Of a DNA stretch of 64,000 nt, positions 14,918 to 25,536 are shown one piece after another. Below the pieces are notes generated by a model that saw only the letters and a program-made list of their open reading frames with translations, ran no database searches and was not told where the DNA came from. Every line of letters begins with the position of its first letter. The stretch's first letter is position 1. The position numbers and the translations under genes are program-made. Source of the stretch: Oscillatoria acuminata PCC 6304. Its GTDB lineage: Bacteria > Cyanobacteriota > Cyanobacteriia > Cyanobacteriales > Laspinemataceae. The DNA lies in assembly GCF_000317105.1 (NCBI RefSeq), contig NC_019693.1, positions 3,162,001 through 3,226,000 on the forward strand, written 5' to 3'.

Positions 14918-17900
14918 TTAGAAATCTCCTACCTTGATCCCGGATTGACACAATGCTACATCAATTCCATATTCCTCTAAATCCTCTGGAGTTAAACAGT
15001 AGAGGTCCATTTCTTGTAACCCAGAATAAATCTGGTCTAATAATGGCCAAACCCGGGCATTTTTATCCCGGGAGGCGGTGATGACGCTTTTTCCATCGGG
15101 GGAAAAATAGGCGGAGTTGACCCCTTCCGTATGTCCAGTTAAAGTGTAAATTAATTTGCCCTTTTTGTCCCAAATTTTAGCAGTTTTATCCTGAGAAGCG
15201 GTGAGTAAATAGTCTCCAGTTTCGGAAAATTCCCCACTACAAACATTGTCTGCATGACCTTTAATATTTACCAGAATTTTACCGTCTAAATCCCACAGTT
15301 TTGCCGTTTGGTCTGCGGAGGTGGTGAGTAAGGTTTGGCTATCCGGGGCAAATTGGACGCAGTTGACGGCTTTCTTATGTCCGGATAAAACTTTAACTAA
15401 TTGCCCAGTTTCAAAATTCCACAGTCTGACGGTTTTATCATGAGATGCCGTGGCAATATATTGATTGTCCCGAGACATATCGAGGCCATTGACTTGTTGC
15501 TGATGGGATTTTGTTGGGTCGGATTCGTTTAAATTTTTGACCCAATTTCCCTCTCGGTCCCAGACTTTACCTTGACCGCCAAAGTCGCAGGTGATAATAT
15601 AGTTTCCGTCATAGGAATAGCGGGCATTGGTCGCACCGCACCAGCCATCGGCTGTACAATTTTCATCATGTTCCCCGGTCCAGGCGTTGATAATTTGACC
15701 TGTTTCAATCTCCCAGATCCGAATAGTATAGTCGGTTCCGGTGGTGACGAATCGTTTGCCATCGGGAGAAATATCCAGGGAATAAATTCGGTTGTTGCCA
15801 TAGTAATCGGGACCGCATCCGGTATAAGTTTTTAGTAATTGATGAGTTTGAGCATCCCAGAGTTTGACCGTCATATCGTTACTGGCGGTTAAAATTTGAC
15901 TGCCATCGGGAGTGAATTTTGCCGAAATTACATTTTGTTCGTGGCCGAATGAGGGACTGTTGATGGGGGATTGGATGTTCCAAATTTTAGCGGTGCGATC
16001 GACTGAAGCAGTCAGCAACGAGTGACCATCGGGAGAAAACTGCACGGAATTAATCCCGGATTCATGACCTTCAAAATTTAGCAGTAAATTCCCCTGTAAA
16101 TCCCAGAGTTTCGCCCGACTATCGGCGGATCCGGTGACGATCAACTGACCATCGGGAGAAAAGGCAACGGACTGAATAGAGTCTTGGTGACGGAGCACTT
16201 TGCGTTTGTTTCCTTGTCGATCCCAAATAATGGCCCTTTTGTCACTGGAGGCGGTTACAAATAAACGGCCATCGGGGGAAAACACCACTTGATTGACATC
16301 CCCACGATGGTCTTCTAAAACTTTGATGAGGTTGCCTTGAATATCCCAGATTTTGGCCGTAAAATCCTTAGAAGTCGTCACTAACCATTGACTATCGGGA
16401 GAAAAGGCGGCACAGGTAATCCCCCATTCCCAGCTATGCTGTTTTTTGGAAGAGGCTGTATCTAGGCCGAGGGTGGCGATCGCCTGACCCTGTTTGTCAT
16501 ACAGTCGGGCGCTACTATCTCGCCATAACCCACAGGTGACAAAGTATTCTCCATTGGGCGAAAAGCTCACCGACCCCACTACGTCCTGATGATCGTTGAG
16601 TTTTTTGCGGAGATTGCCGTTGCCATCCCAAATAATCGCGCTATAGTCGGCAGAGACAGTCACAATGGTTTGGTCATCGGGGGAAAACGCCACATGGTTG
16701 ACATTGGTCCAACCCTGACCGGGCGCTGTGGTGTGACCCATCAGGTCTTTAATATAATTTCCCTCACTATCCCACAGTTTTACCCGGCGCTCATCTCCAA
16801 CGGTAATAATTTTAGACCCATCATGGGAAAAAGCAGCACTGCGGATCGGACTCCCTTGGTCCAGTTCCTTCAGCAATTGGCCCCGACTATCCCACAGTTT
16901 GGCGGTGTCATCCTCTTGAGGAACGGTCAAAATTTTACTCCCATCGGGGGCATAAATCGCCCGACTCACGGGAGCATTTTGGGGAAGATTGGCCCGATAC
17001 AAACCGGCGCGATTGGCAATCATGGTATAATATGCCTCACTCAGAGCTTGGGAAACCTGGGGAAGGTTATGGGCGCAGTCGAGACCATAAGCAGTCTGGG
17101 CCATTCGCAAGGCTTTTGTGAGGTCTTTGGTGAGTAAATCCTGGACGACGAAAACCAGGTTACGCGCTTCTTTTTCCTGGATCTGGCGATCGCGCCAGTA
17201 AATGCAGGCATCTAAATAATCTTGCTCAACTTGGTTCAATGGCAACAACGCGCGATCGCGCAGTTGTTGTGCATCCTCCAATCGTCCCCCGCGATGCAGC
17301 AGATAACTATCATCGGTAATGGATTGACCATGCCGTTCCCACTCTAAGGCCGCTTGGCGGATACTCTCCCGCAGTTGCAAATATACTCGGTCTTCATCTA
17401 ACCAATTATTTAACCTTGGCCAGTGGCGGATTAACGCTTCGTGAGCAACTTCTACCTGCTCTTTTTGAGTCGCCGGATTCACACTCGTCACCACCAATCG
17501 CGCCTCTTCCCCGGCCAACCGTTGTACCAGCTTTTTTGTATCCCGGAAGGTTCCGCCTGCTGGCACTAATTCCTCCAATGTTACCCGCCGTCGAGTATCC
17601 AAGCGTTTCTCTCCCGGTATCGCACTGTCATCTAACCGGGTTAAGCGCACAAAGATATTCCGGACTTGAGTTTGTTCCAGTGGGGATAAACTGTGATAGA
17701 GTCGGTCCGCCGTTTGGGCGATCGCCTGACTCACTCCCCCGAGTTCTCGATATTCCTCACAGCGTAACCAGCGCCCCTGTCGTCGTTTCCACAGTTCCAG
17801 TAACAGATGTTGCAACAGCGGCATCGCCCCCGGTTCTCCCCGGACCTCATCCAGAATGGAATTACTCAAGTCTGCTTCAAAGCGCAATCCCACTTTTGCT

Positions 17901-19780
17901 GCCTGCATCTCCATCGATCGCCGCAACTCTGTGAGATCCATCGGTCCAATCAGTTCTTGTCGTTGCTGCATCCGTTCTTTGAGTTGGGGGTACGGCGCAA
18001 CCTCGCCCCAAAAGTCTGCCCGCATGGTGACTACAACCGGATGTTTTTGCGTCAGGGACAGGAGGCGATCAATAAATTCCAGGCGATCGCTGTTGTTACT
18101 ACACAAGGTGAACAGTTCCTCAAATTGGTCTACCACCAACACAAACGGCTGATCCTGCACCTTGCCTAACGTCGTTTCCAGTTGTACCATAGGCTCGGTA
18201 CTAGGCGTCATATAGGCCATTTGTAGTCCCTGTTTCTGCGTCTGAAGTGCGGGAATCAGTCCTGCCAGAACCACCGAGGATTTCCCACTCCCGGAAGGGC
18301 CCAGAACCGCCAGGAAGTTACTTTGAGCTAATTTATTTTGCAACTTTTGAATCAGCAATTCTCGACCAAAGAAAAATTCCTCATCTTTTGGGCGAAAGGC
18401 ATTCAATCCGCGAAATGGACAGCGTGAATCATAGAGGGGGGGAGTTTTGCCCAATGCTAAGGCATTGAAACTCAGTTCCACCGCGCGATCGCACAGGGTG
18501 TTAATCTCACTTAACCCTTGATATCGTTCCTGACGCCCTTGGAGGTTCAAAACCACTGCCTCTGCCCCGAGGGTCCTTTCTAGGATGGTTTTTTGGGCCT
18601 GGAATTCGGGAATCAGGACCGGCGATCGCTCCTGTAACAGGGTCTGTAAACGATTCAAACCATACTCAATTTCTGCACTGGTGAGGTCTCGGTCCAGGTT
18701 ATCACTAAACAGAGGGCGTCCCCCCAATCGACTAAATAGGGCTGGAACTGTGATATCATCCCGTTCCGCCAGTCCTGCGGTGGCCTCACACAAGGCCAAA
18801 TCCACCTGTCCCGACTGTCGCAATTGTTGGTAAAAACTGCCGGTGAGGGCCAAGGCAGTTTTTACCGTGACAGGTTCACTCATGGCGATCGCCGCAGGCA
18901 TCCCCAACTCCCGGACCAATCGCTGTCCTAATCCGCCTAATCCCGCTTCCGCATCAGGACTGGCGGTTTCGCAGCTACAAAGGAAGGTAAAGTGAGGCAA
19001 TCCTTTGGGTCCATTTAAGTCCGCTAACCGTTGCAACAAGCGAGTTGCCGTCACGGGTTCCACTTGATTCTGGGCATTGGCCCAATACAGCACAGTTTCA
19101 CCCCCCGCGATCGCCTTGCCATGACAGACAAAGTGCAGGAGACTATAGCGCGTTTCTCGCTTCGTGAGTTGCTCACAAAGCGCATCTAAAGTTGGCAATC
19201 CCACGGCCCCCGGGAGATGGGCCAAAACATCGCAGGGAATCTCTCCCAACGCTTGTTTCACGCCATCCACGGCATTCTGAACATCAAAAGGCGCTAATCG
19301 AAATCGGTCTAAGGAGTCGGGACTGGCAACGAGCACTAACGCCCGCAAATCCCGATTTCCGATGGGGGGAAAGCGCCGTTCGGTAATGGCGGGAATGTAT
19401 AGAGACAACAAGACACGCTGATTCGTCGCCAACAGTCGCCAGGTATCGTCAATGGGGGCGCAGAGTCTTTCCCAGCGCAGGGTTCGGACTTCTAAATCTG
19501 TTGCTTCGATAAAGAGTAAGACCCGCAAGGGTTCTTCGCTTTCGTATAACGCCCCCACAAAGGCATCCCGTATTTCATCTTGAAAGAGTGCGGCCCCTAA
19601 TGTGCGACCATAGTCTCGGGGCCGTTTTTGCAAGCGAATCAGTTCCTGGAGGGTCTCGGGGGTCAGTTGCAGCAACCCTTCCGATCGCTGGGGTAAGAGT
19701 TGCTGCGATCGGCTATATTTGACCACAATCGGCCAGCGATCGGCATTTTTGCGTTGGATCGTAATCTCAAAAACATTCAT
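14918..19780 (-). CDS. CHAT protease - nSTAND NTPase - WD40 protein (paralogue 1)
   Basis: The 1620-residue protein combines an N-terminal region (1-140), a CHAT caspase-like protease (about 145-360) with catalytic His220 (HFVCHG) and Cys270 (FLCSCE), an nSTAND1-type NTPase (about 455-850; Walker A GPSGSGKS at 494-501, Walker B VVDQFEELF at 549-557) and about 14 WD40 repeats (about 900-1585). No membrane segment is evident, unlike the two paralogues on the plus strand. By analogy with STAND proteins, the propeller senses a ligand, the NTPase oligomerises and the protease is activated; this is inference. The start ATG at 19780 begins MNVFEITIQ, matching the MNxFEFEITIQ start of the paralogues. 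It follows the kinase triplication on the same strand with a 174-bp gap containing repeat R1, and similar R1 elements flank it on both sides. Confidence 0.93.
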   Translation of the reverse strand: MNVFEITIQRKNADRWPIVVKYSRSQQLLPQRSEGLLQLTPETLQELIRLQKRPRDYGRTLGAALFQDEIRDAFVGALYESEEPLRVLLFIEATDLEVRTLRWERLCAPIDDTWRLLATNQRVLLSLYIPAITERRFPPIGNRDLRALVLVASPDSLDRFRLAPFDVQNAVDGVKQALGEIPCDVLAHLPGAVGLPTLDALCEQLTKRETRYSLLHFVCHGKAIAGGETVLYWANAQNQVEPVTATRLLQRLADLNGPKGLPHFTFLCSCETASPDAEAGLGGLGQRLVRELGMPAAIAMSEPVTVKTALALTGSFYQQLRQSGQVDLALCEATAGLAERDDITVPALFSRLGGRPLFSDNLDRDLTSAEIEYGLNRLQTLLQERSPVLIPEFQAQKTILERTLGAEAVVLNLQGRQERYQGLSEINTLCDRAVELSFNALALGKTPPLYDSRCPFRGLNAFRPKDEEFFFGRELLIQKLQNKLAQSNFLAVLGPSGSGKSSVVLAGLIPALQTQKQGLQMAYMTPSTEPMVQLETTLGKVQDQPFVLVVDQFEELFTLCSNNSDRLEFIDRLLSLTQKHPVVVTMRADFWGEVAPYPQLKERMQQRQELIGPMDLTELRRSMEMQAAKVGLRFEADLSNSILDEVRGEPGAMPLLQHLLLELWKRRQGRWLRCEEYRELGGVSQAIAQTADRLYHSLSPLEQTQVRNIFVRLTRLDDSAIPGEKRLDTRRRVTLEELVPAGGTFRDTKKLVQRLAGEEARLVVTSVNPATQKEQVEVAHEALIRHWPRLNNWLDEDRVYLQLRESIRQAALEWERHGQSITDDSYLLHRGGRLEDAQQLRDRALLPLNQVEQDYLDACIYWRDRQIQEKEARNLVFVVQDLLTKDLTKALRMAQTAYGLDCAHNLPQVSQALSEAYYTMIANRAGLYRANLPQNAPVSRAIYAPDGSKILTVPQEDDTAKLWDSRGQLLKELDQGSPIRSAAFSHDGSKIITVGDERRVKLWDSEGNYIKDLMGHTTAPGQGWTNVNHVAFSPDDQTIVTVSADYSAIIWDGNGNLRKKLNDHQDVVGSVSFSPNGEYFVTCGLWRDSSARLYDKQGQAIATLGLDTASSKKQHSWEWGITCAAFSPDSQWLVTTSKDFTAKIWDIQGNLIKVLEDHRGDVNQVVFSPDGRLFVTASSDKRAIIWDRQGNKRKVLRHQDSIQSVAFSPDGQLIVTGSADSRAKLWDLQGNLLLNFEGHESGINSVQFSPDGHSLLTASVDRTAKIWNIQSPINSPSFGHEQNVISAKFTPDGSQILTASNDMTVKLWDAQTHQLLKTYTGCGPDYYGNNRIYSLDISPDGKRFVTTGTDYTIRIWEIETGQIINAWTGEHDENCTADGWCGATNARYSYDGNYIITCDFGGQGKVWDREGNWVKNLNESDPTKSHQQQVNGLDMSRDNQYIATASHDKTVRLWNFETGQLVKVLSGHKKAVNCVQFAPDSQTLLTTSADQTAKLWDLDGKILVNIKGHADNVCSGEFSETGDYLLTASQDKTAKIWDKKGKLIYTLTGHTEGVNSAYFSPDGKSVITASRDKNARVWPLLDQIYSGLQEMDLYCLTPEDLEEYGIDVALCQSGIKVGDF

Positions 19781-19824
19781 ATATTCAACTCAGGTAGACG
19801 ACTAGAAACCCCAGGCAGAGGACT

Positions 19825-19889
19825 AGAAACCGGGTTTCTAACCCAAATTTTGCCAAGTAGCAGTAATTGAGTTAAGAAACCCGGTTTCT
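19825..19889. repeat. Inverted repeat with AGAAACCGGGTTTCT arms (repeat R1, copy b)
   Basis: Inverted arms at 19825-19839 and 19875-19889 enclose a spacer closely similar to that of copy a (AATTGAGTTAAG is shared). It lies in the 174-bp gap between the first kinase-phosphatase gene and CHAT paralogue 1, and may form a terminator between them. Single-arm copies occur near 60524 and 60826. Confidence 0.6.
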
Positions 19890-19954
19890 GAACCCCTAGA
19901 AAAGGACTAGAAAAGGACTACTGCAATTTTGTAAAACCTCTACCCTGACCCGGA

Positions 19955-22900
19955 TCAATCCCCTGCCTTCTGCTTGAGCACCAGTAAGGTAATATCATCA
20001 TAAACTTTTTGTTGACCAATATATCCCTTAACATCTGCAATCACGGCCTGTTGAATATCATCGGCGGATTTGTGACAATTTTGCTGGACTACCTCAATTA
20101 ACCGTTCTAATCCGTATTCTTGCTTATCCAGATTCCACGCTTCCGTAATCCCATCGGTGTAGAGGACCACCACATCCCCGGGATTTAACTCGACTCGGGC
20201 GGTGGTGACAAACTCGGCCATTTCTTCCACCATTGCGATGGGAAATCCTAAATCAAGGGTATCAATTCGTTCCACTGTTCCTCCCGATCGCACCACGAGC
20301 ACTTCTTCATGTTGTCCACTGATTTGCAAGACGCCATCGGCATAATCCAACAATGCCAAAGTCATGGTTTTATCACAATTCATCCGTCGGGCATTATGAT
20401 AAACCGTACGATTCAGAACATCTAAAAATTCCTGAGGATTTGTAAAATTCCCTTCCAATAAACTCCGGACTACGGTTTGAGCCATAATCATTAACACCCC
20501 ACTTTCTAACCCATGTCCCGTCACATCTCCGATGCCAATTTTCACCCGGTCCTGATATTGCAGCACATCATAATAATCCCCACCGACTTCTTCTGCGGGT
20601 TCCATAAATCCAGCAATCTCTAACCCGGAAATCGCATTGAGTTCTGCCTGTTTCGGTAAAATCATTTGTTGCAGGCGACGGGTAACATCTAATTCCGCTG
20701 CCATGCGAACATTGTCCGCTTTTAGGCGATCGTTCAAAATAGTAATTTCCTCATTTGCTTGAGCCAATTCAGCGGTCCGTTCCTCTACTTTTTGCTCTAA
20801 GGTACGGTACAACAGGGCATTTTCAAGAGAGATAGCAGCTTGGGAGGCTAAGACTTGCAGAACTTCTAGGCGATCGCTCGTAAAGGCATCGGTGGTTAAG
20901 TTATTTTCAAAATAGAGAATTCCCGTCAGTTTCCCTTGATGACGAATCGTGGTACAGAGGACCGATTTCGGTTGATGTTCCAGAATATAAGGGTCTTGAG
21001 TAAACAGTCCCTCCCTTGTCGCATTATTTAACACCACATCCGACTGAGTTTTGGCTACATAATTGACAATCGCGGAGGAAATATCCTGGCATTCTTCTAC
21101 GGGAATCGATTGTAAAACTATCCTTTTTTCCCCAGAAACCACCGCTGCTTCAACGGTTAATTGGTCTTCAGTTTGTAAAATCAAAAAGGCTTTAGATGCA
21201 CCGGCATTCTCTTGGAGAATATGAATTAATTTTTCCAGCATCTTGCTGAGGACAATTTCGCTGGAAAATGCTTCCGAGGCTTTCATTACCGTAAACAAAT
21301 CCAGGGAACTGCCGCGACTGCTTCCAGTCGTGGAGTTAACAGTTTGGAATGAATCCATCGATGAACCGGATGGGCCACCCCTGCGTAAAAATTTAGGATA
21401 TTTCGTTTCTAACTGTTGAACCTTGGCGCTTGCACCCCATTTTGTGTAATTGTAAGCAGCTTCTCGGATATAAACCTTGCCGACTTCATCCCACCCTTTG
21501 CGGAAATAAAACTGCGCCGCCAATTCATTTGCGAGGGCTTCATTTTGCGTGAATCCTGATGCTTTTGCCTGGGCGATCGCCTGCCGGTAAAGTTCCATCG
21601 CTTCCAGTTCTTTCCCCGAAAGTCGCGCCATTTCAGCGGACACCAACAGGAGTTTGTCCTGGTAATTTTCTGGGCAGTTTTCGGTCCAGATTTGGAGTTG
21701 TTGCTGCTGTTTTTCCAGAAGAGTCCAATACTCTTCCTGTTTGGTTTTCGATGCAGTGGAATAAACCGCCGCTAATACCAAACCATAATAAAACCGATGT
21801 TTTGTTTGGTAGAAAAACCCAAAATTACCCGGAACAAGGGGGTCCGCTTCCTGACACACGACTAGGGCTTCTTCATAGCGTTCAAAGGTATATAAAAACT
21901 GGGTTTTTAAGTAAAAGTACCAGTTCACACCACTGACTAAATTTCCCTCGCGCCACAACCGCAATCCCTCCACTTCATCAAACTCATCCTCAATCCCCTG
22001 AAACTGATTGATGACGTGCTGCAAATTTAGGCAAGCGTACAGGAGACTCTGATAATTGGTCTGGCGAATGATGAGAACGAACTTATCAGCTTCTTTGACA
22101 ACTTCTGGCAGACTGTCTCCAATTTCTAACCGGGTCCAAAGTTTCAAGAACAAAGCCCATGCCCCATAAATGATATCCCCGACTGACCGGCAAATCAAGT
22201 AAGAGCGGTCATAGAGGGCCAGATTAGTCCTGAAGGGTTTCCGGTACGGATTGACACCATTACAAAACAAATTAATCACCTTGCCGCCAAACATAGAAAT
22301 CTTGGATTTGTCCAGCAGTTTTAAGGCCAATTCTCCAAATTCATACCCGGTTTGATAGTTATTTTGTAGCGCCAGCATCAATCCGTAAGCTGAGTAACCA
22401 AAGGCGGTGGTTTCCGCACGACCAAACGTTAAGGAAAGCCTGGTCATGGTTAACATAGACCAGACATTATAATTGATGTAACCGCCACCAAATGCAGACC
22501 CCCACAAGTTGCCTAACAGGGTCATGCAGACCTGTTTTTCCGGGTCTTCCATCGGGGGTCGGTGCAGGAGTTCAGCAATATTAACTCCCGTCAGATTGGC
22601 TTGCACTTCCTGCATTTGAATGCCGATCGCCGTTTGCAATTCTTCCTCGGTTTCCGGTCCCTCTAACCCCATCAGCTTCATCCCCGCTAATCCCGCTTGC
22701 ACCGATTCCAAAAATTGCTCTTGGATCATGGTTAGCAACACCAGAAGGTTATAAATTTCCGCCCGGTCAAATTTATCAACGACTCGCTCTAATAAAATGC
22801 TAAATAGCTCGTCTGACTCCTGAAAATTGCCAGCTAGATACTCACATTCCGCTAGTTCTCGATATAAGGGAAACGTGATTTTATAAGCCGTTTCCCAAGC

Positions 22901-25300
22901 AGTTTCTGGCAATAAAGACCGGGAAATCGTCAAATGTTTGACGGCTGCTTGGTAGGCAGTAGAATCTTTCGCTTTTTTGCCCGCTAGACTATTCAATCGA
23001 GCGATTTCTAATTTAAACTCAGGGTCAACAATCGACTCGCGACCCGCATTCAAATGGGTCACAATGTCAAATATTTTAGACTCTAACTCATCAGAACCCG
23101 TGTGACTGAGAAGTAACTGGCCAATTTGTAAGTGAGTATTAGACCGTTCTGATTCCGGAATTAAAGAGTAGGCCGCCTGTTGGACGCGATCGTGTAGAAA
23201 CTTATATTCTATACTAAAATCGCTATCTTCTAAAGATGCCGCAGTTTCTTCACTACTTTCCGGTAAAAAACTGTAATTCTTGCTGGAAAAAATGAATCCT
23301 TCCCGCACTGCTGGCCACAAATCCCGGGCGACTGTAATCTGGGACTGTTCCCGGACCACCGCCAAAGTTTTCAAATCAAAACTATTCCCAATACAAGCGG
23401 CTATCTTCAAACTTTCCTGGACCATCGGGGCCAGTTTCTGAATCTTTTGGGTCATTAATTCGACCACATTATCCGTCATCCCCACCGCTTGAATTTGGTC
23501 CATTTCCCAGGACCATGCACCCTTGCTCTCACCATAATGAAAGGTTAACAGATGATGATCATAAAGCGACTTAAGTAACTGGTTTATAAAAAATGGATTT
23601 CCTTGAGTTTTTTGGGCAATTAACTCTGCCAGGGGCAGGCTTTTCTTTGCAGAACAGTGCAGAGTATCTGCAATCAATTCATTGATATGTTCTAACTTCA
23701 GCGGTTGCAGTTCTATCTCATTAATAATGGCTCCCTGTTCCTCCATTTGTTCGATCGCCGAAGTTAATGGATGAGCCGCATCCACTTCATTATCCCGATA
23801 GGCCCCAATAATCAGTAAAGCCTGACTTTCTGAAGCAGTGGCTAATCGTTGAATCAGCTTCAAAGAAGCCAAATCCACCCACTGCAAATCATCCAAAAAT
23901 AGTACAAGGGTATGTTCTTTTTGGGCAAAAACTGCAATAAACTTTTGAAACAGTAAATTAAATCGGTTTTGAGTTTCCGTTGGCGGCAGTTCCGGAACCG
24001 GAGGCTGTTCCCCAATCAGCAACTCTAATTCCGGAATCACATCCGTAATTACCTGTCCTTCCGTTCCTAACGCTTCGATAATCCGCTGTTGCCACCGCGC
24101 CAATCGTTCCGGGGTTTCCGTTAAAATTTGACGAATCAGATTTTGAAAGGCTTGAATCAGAGATTGATAGGGAATATCTCGGTTAAATTGGTCAAATTTA
24201 CCCGAGATAAAATAGCCCCGTTGTTGGGCGATCGGTTTGTGAATTTCTTGAACAATTACCGACTTACCAATTCCGGAAAACCCTGACACTAACATCAGTT
24301 CGATTCCCGTCCCAGCGGTTTCTGGAGTGGCTGCACTTGGGGACGTTCCGCTAACTCGTGCAAAAGCCGCCATTAATGCTGCAATTTCCGCTTCTCTACC
24401 ATACAGTTTTTGCGAGATTTGGAATTTTTCCGAGGTATCCTGTTCCCCGGGACTAAACCACTCAATCTCACCTGTTTCTCGCCATTGAGTCCAAGATTTT
24501 TCTAAATCATAGCTTAACCCATAAGCACTTTGATACCGCTCTTCTGCCGTCTTGGACAGCAATTTCATCACAATTGAACTGACCGCATTAGGAATTTCTG
24601 GATTAACTTGATGGGGGGGAATCGGTTGTTTGGCAATGTGAGCATGAACCATTTCCACCGGGTCCGTAGTCGGAAACGGAAGCTCCCCGGTGAGCAGTTG
24701 ATAAAATGTAACGCCTAGAGAATAAAAGTCCGTGCGGTAGTCAATGGAGCGATTCATCCGCCCGGTTTGTTCCGGGGATATATAAGGCAGAGTCCCTTCA
24801 AGTAAATTCGGATTACTCAAAGTTTGGTGGGAACGTTCCAGACGAGTAGAAATGCCAAAATCGATGAGGGTCACTCGGAATGGATCGAAATTAACCACAA
24901 TATTTTGTGGTTTAATATCTAAATGAATAATCGATTGTTTATGGATTTCTCCCAAACTTTTCGTAACGGGAATTGCAATTTTAAAAAAGGTTTCTAAATC
25001 CAGGTTTTGAGTAGACAGCAGTTGCTCCCCTGACCAAGGTCCAGCATCTTCCATCGTTAAGACCAAACCCCGACCCCAGGTTTCTAGGTGTAAGGGCTTA
25101 ACAATGCCGGGGATATCCAACGGCTTGACAATTTCATATTGATGTCGGAATTTAGCAATTTCTGTCGGGGTGGGATATTCAGTTTTTAAGAATTTAAGAA
25201 TTTCCGTCTGGACTTGGCCTTCTTTGCGGCCTCGACAAACAATCGTATGATTACTTTCGTGAATTTCTTCTAAGATTTCATAACCCGCAAAAGAGAGCAT
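19955..25300 (-). CDS. Ser/Thr kinase - AAA-type ATPase - GAF - SpoIIE/PP2C phosphatase, copy 1
   Basis: The 1781-residue protein has a Hanks kinase (1-275; Lys36, catalytic HLDIKPQN with Asp128, DFG at 147-149, SPEQ for APE), an AAA/STAND-type ATPase (about 300-620; Walker A GFSGIGKS near 340, Walker B LFLDDLQWVD near 465-475), a long alpha-helical TPR-like region (620-1320), a GAF domain (about 1335-1495), a coiled coil and a C-terminal SpoIIE-type PP2C phosphatase (1545-1775; VGGDYYDV, GDVTGHGLESG, LYTDGITEAW). The canonical glycine loop is degenerate (EEIHESNHTIVCRG). Kinase and phosphatase in one chain suggest control of an anti-sigma/anti-anti-sigma or similar switch. It is the last of three tandem copies (order of transcription 3, 2, 1); the last roughly 450 residues are almost identical to copy 2. 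Confidence 0.92.
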   Translation of the reverse strand: MLSFAGYEILEEIHESNHTIVCRGRKEGQVQTEILKFLKTEYPTPTEIAKFRHQYEIVKPLDIPGIVKPLHLETWGRGLVLTMEDAGPWSGEQLLSTQNLDLETFFKIAIPVTKSLGEIHKQSIIHLDIKPQNIVVNFDPFRVTLIDFGISTRLERSHQTLSNPNLLEGTLPYISPEQTGRMNRSIDYRTDFYSLGVTFYQLLTGELPFPTTDPVEMVHAHIAKQPIPPHQVNPEIPNAVSSIVMKLLSKTAEERYQSAYGLSYDLEKSWTQWRETGEIEWFSPGEQDTSEKFQISQKLYGREAEIAALMAAFARVSGTSPSAATPETAGTGIELMLVSGFSGIGKSVIVQEIHKPIAQQRGYFISGKFDQFNRDIPYQSLIQAFQNLIRQILTETPERLARWQQRIIEALGTEGQVITDVIPELELLIGEQPPVPELPPTETQNRFNLLFQKFIAVFAQKEHTLVLFLDDLQWVDLASLKLIQRLATASESQALLIIGAYRDNEVDAAHPLTSAIEQMEEQGAIINEIELQPLKLEHINELIADTLHCSAKKSLPLAELIAQKTQGNPFFINQLLKSLYDHHLLTFHYGESKGAWSWEMDQIQAVGMTDNVVELMTQKIQKLAPMVQESLKIAACIGNSFDLKTLAVVREQSQITVARDLWPAVREGFIFSSKNYSFLPESSEETAASLEDSDFSIEYKFLHDRVQQAAYSLIPESERSNTHLQIGQLLLSHTGSDELESKIFDIVTHLNAGRESIVDPEFKLEIARLNSLAGKKAKDSTAYQAAVKHLTISRSLLPETAWETAYKITFPLYRELAECEYLAGNFQESDELFSILLERVVDKFDRAEIYNLLVLLTMIQEQFLESVQAGLAGMKLMGLEGPETEEELQTAIGIQMQEVQANLTGVNIAELLHRPPMEDPEKQVCMTLLGNLWGSAFGGGYINYNVWSMLTMTRLSLTFGRAETTAFGYSAYGLMLALQNNYQTGYEFGELALKLLDKSKISMFGGKVINLFCNGVNPYRKPFRTNLALYDRSYLICRSVGDIIYGAWALFLKLWTRLEIGDSLPEVVKEADKFVLIIRQTNYQSLLYACLNLQHVINQFQGIEDEFDEVEGLRLWREGNLVSGVNWYFYLKTQFLYTFERYEEALVVCQEADPLVPGNFGFFYQTKHRFYYGLVLAAVYSTASKTKQEEYWTLLEKQQQQLQIWTENCPENYQDKLLLVSAEMARLSGKELEAMELYRQAIAQAKASGFTQNEALANELAAQFYFRKGWDEVGKVYIREAAYNYTKWGASAKVQQLETKYPKFLRRGGPSGSSMDSFQTVNSTTGSSRGSSLDLFTVMKASEAFSSEIVLSKMLEKLIHILQENAGASKAFLILQTEDQLTVEAAVVSGEKRIVLQSIPVEECQDISSAIVNYVAKTQSDVVLNNATREGLFTQDPYILEHQPKSVLCTTIRHQGKLTGILYFENNLTTDAFTSDRLEVLQVLASQAAISLENALLYRTLEQKVEERTAELAQANEEITILNDRLKADNVRMAAELDVTRRLQQMILPKQAELNAISGLEIAGFMEPAEEVGGDYYDVLQYQDRVKIGIGDVTGHGLESGVLMIMAQTVVRSLLEGNFTNPQEFLDVLNRTVYHNARRMNCDKTMTLALLDYADGVLQISGQHEEVLVVRSGGTVERIDTLDLGFPIAMVEEMAEFVTTARVELNPGDVVVLYTDGITEAWNLDKQEYGLERLIEVVQQNCHKSADDIQQAVIADVKGYIGQQKVYDDITLLVLKQKAGD

Positions 25301-25536
25301 AGTTTTTTCTTGTCCAGTTAGTGGGTGTGGTTTTGCAATGGAAGTCGGATATCCGAGCTAAAATCAGGGTAACAGTTTTTCGGAGAAACGGGGAGGAATT
25401 GTCTCCTATCCTACTTTGCTAGGGAACTCCAACCCGTAACGTTTTTCCATCGGGTTCAAGCCAGATCTGGGTCCTATCCCCATCAGAACCCGGCGACCTT
25501 ATCGAGTCCTTCTTAAAACTTATACCCTGACCCGGA
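25301..25536 (-). repeat. Duplicated promoter spacer 1 of the kinase triplication
   Basis: This 236-bp gene-free spacer upstream of copy 1 is closely similar to those at 30889-31127 and 36486-36720. All contain the blocks AAGTCGGATATCCGAGCTAA (variant in the third), CTAAAATCAGGGTAACAG, GGGAACTCCAACCCGTAA and GAACCCGGCGACC. The duplication unit is therefore promoter plus gene (about 5.59 kb), so each copy probably keeps its own promoter. Confidence 0.7.

Noticed and set aside
16570-16590. SVSFSP in the CHAT paralogue 1 propeller as another copy of the VSFSV peptide
   Set aside because: This is the ordinary WD40 strand followed by the PDG/PNG turn, present in most blades, so it was not counted with the lipoxygenase and hydrolase motif.
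16589-17137. 182-codon plus-strand frame opposite CHAT paralogue 1
   Set aside because: Antisense to well-defined WD40 repeats; its repetitive composition mirrors the opposite strand.
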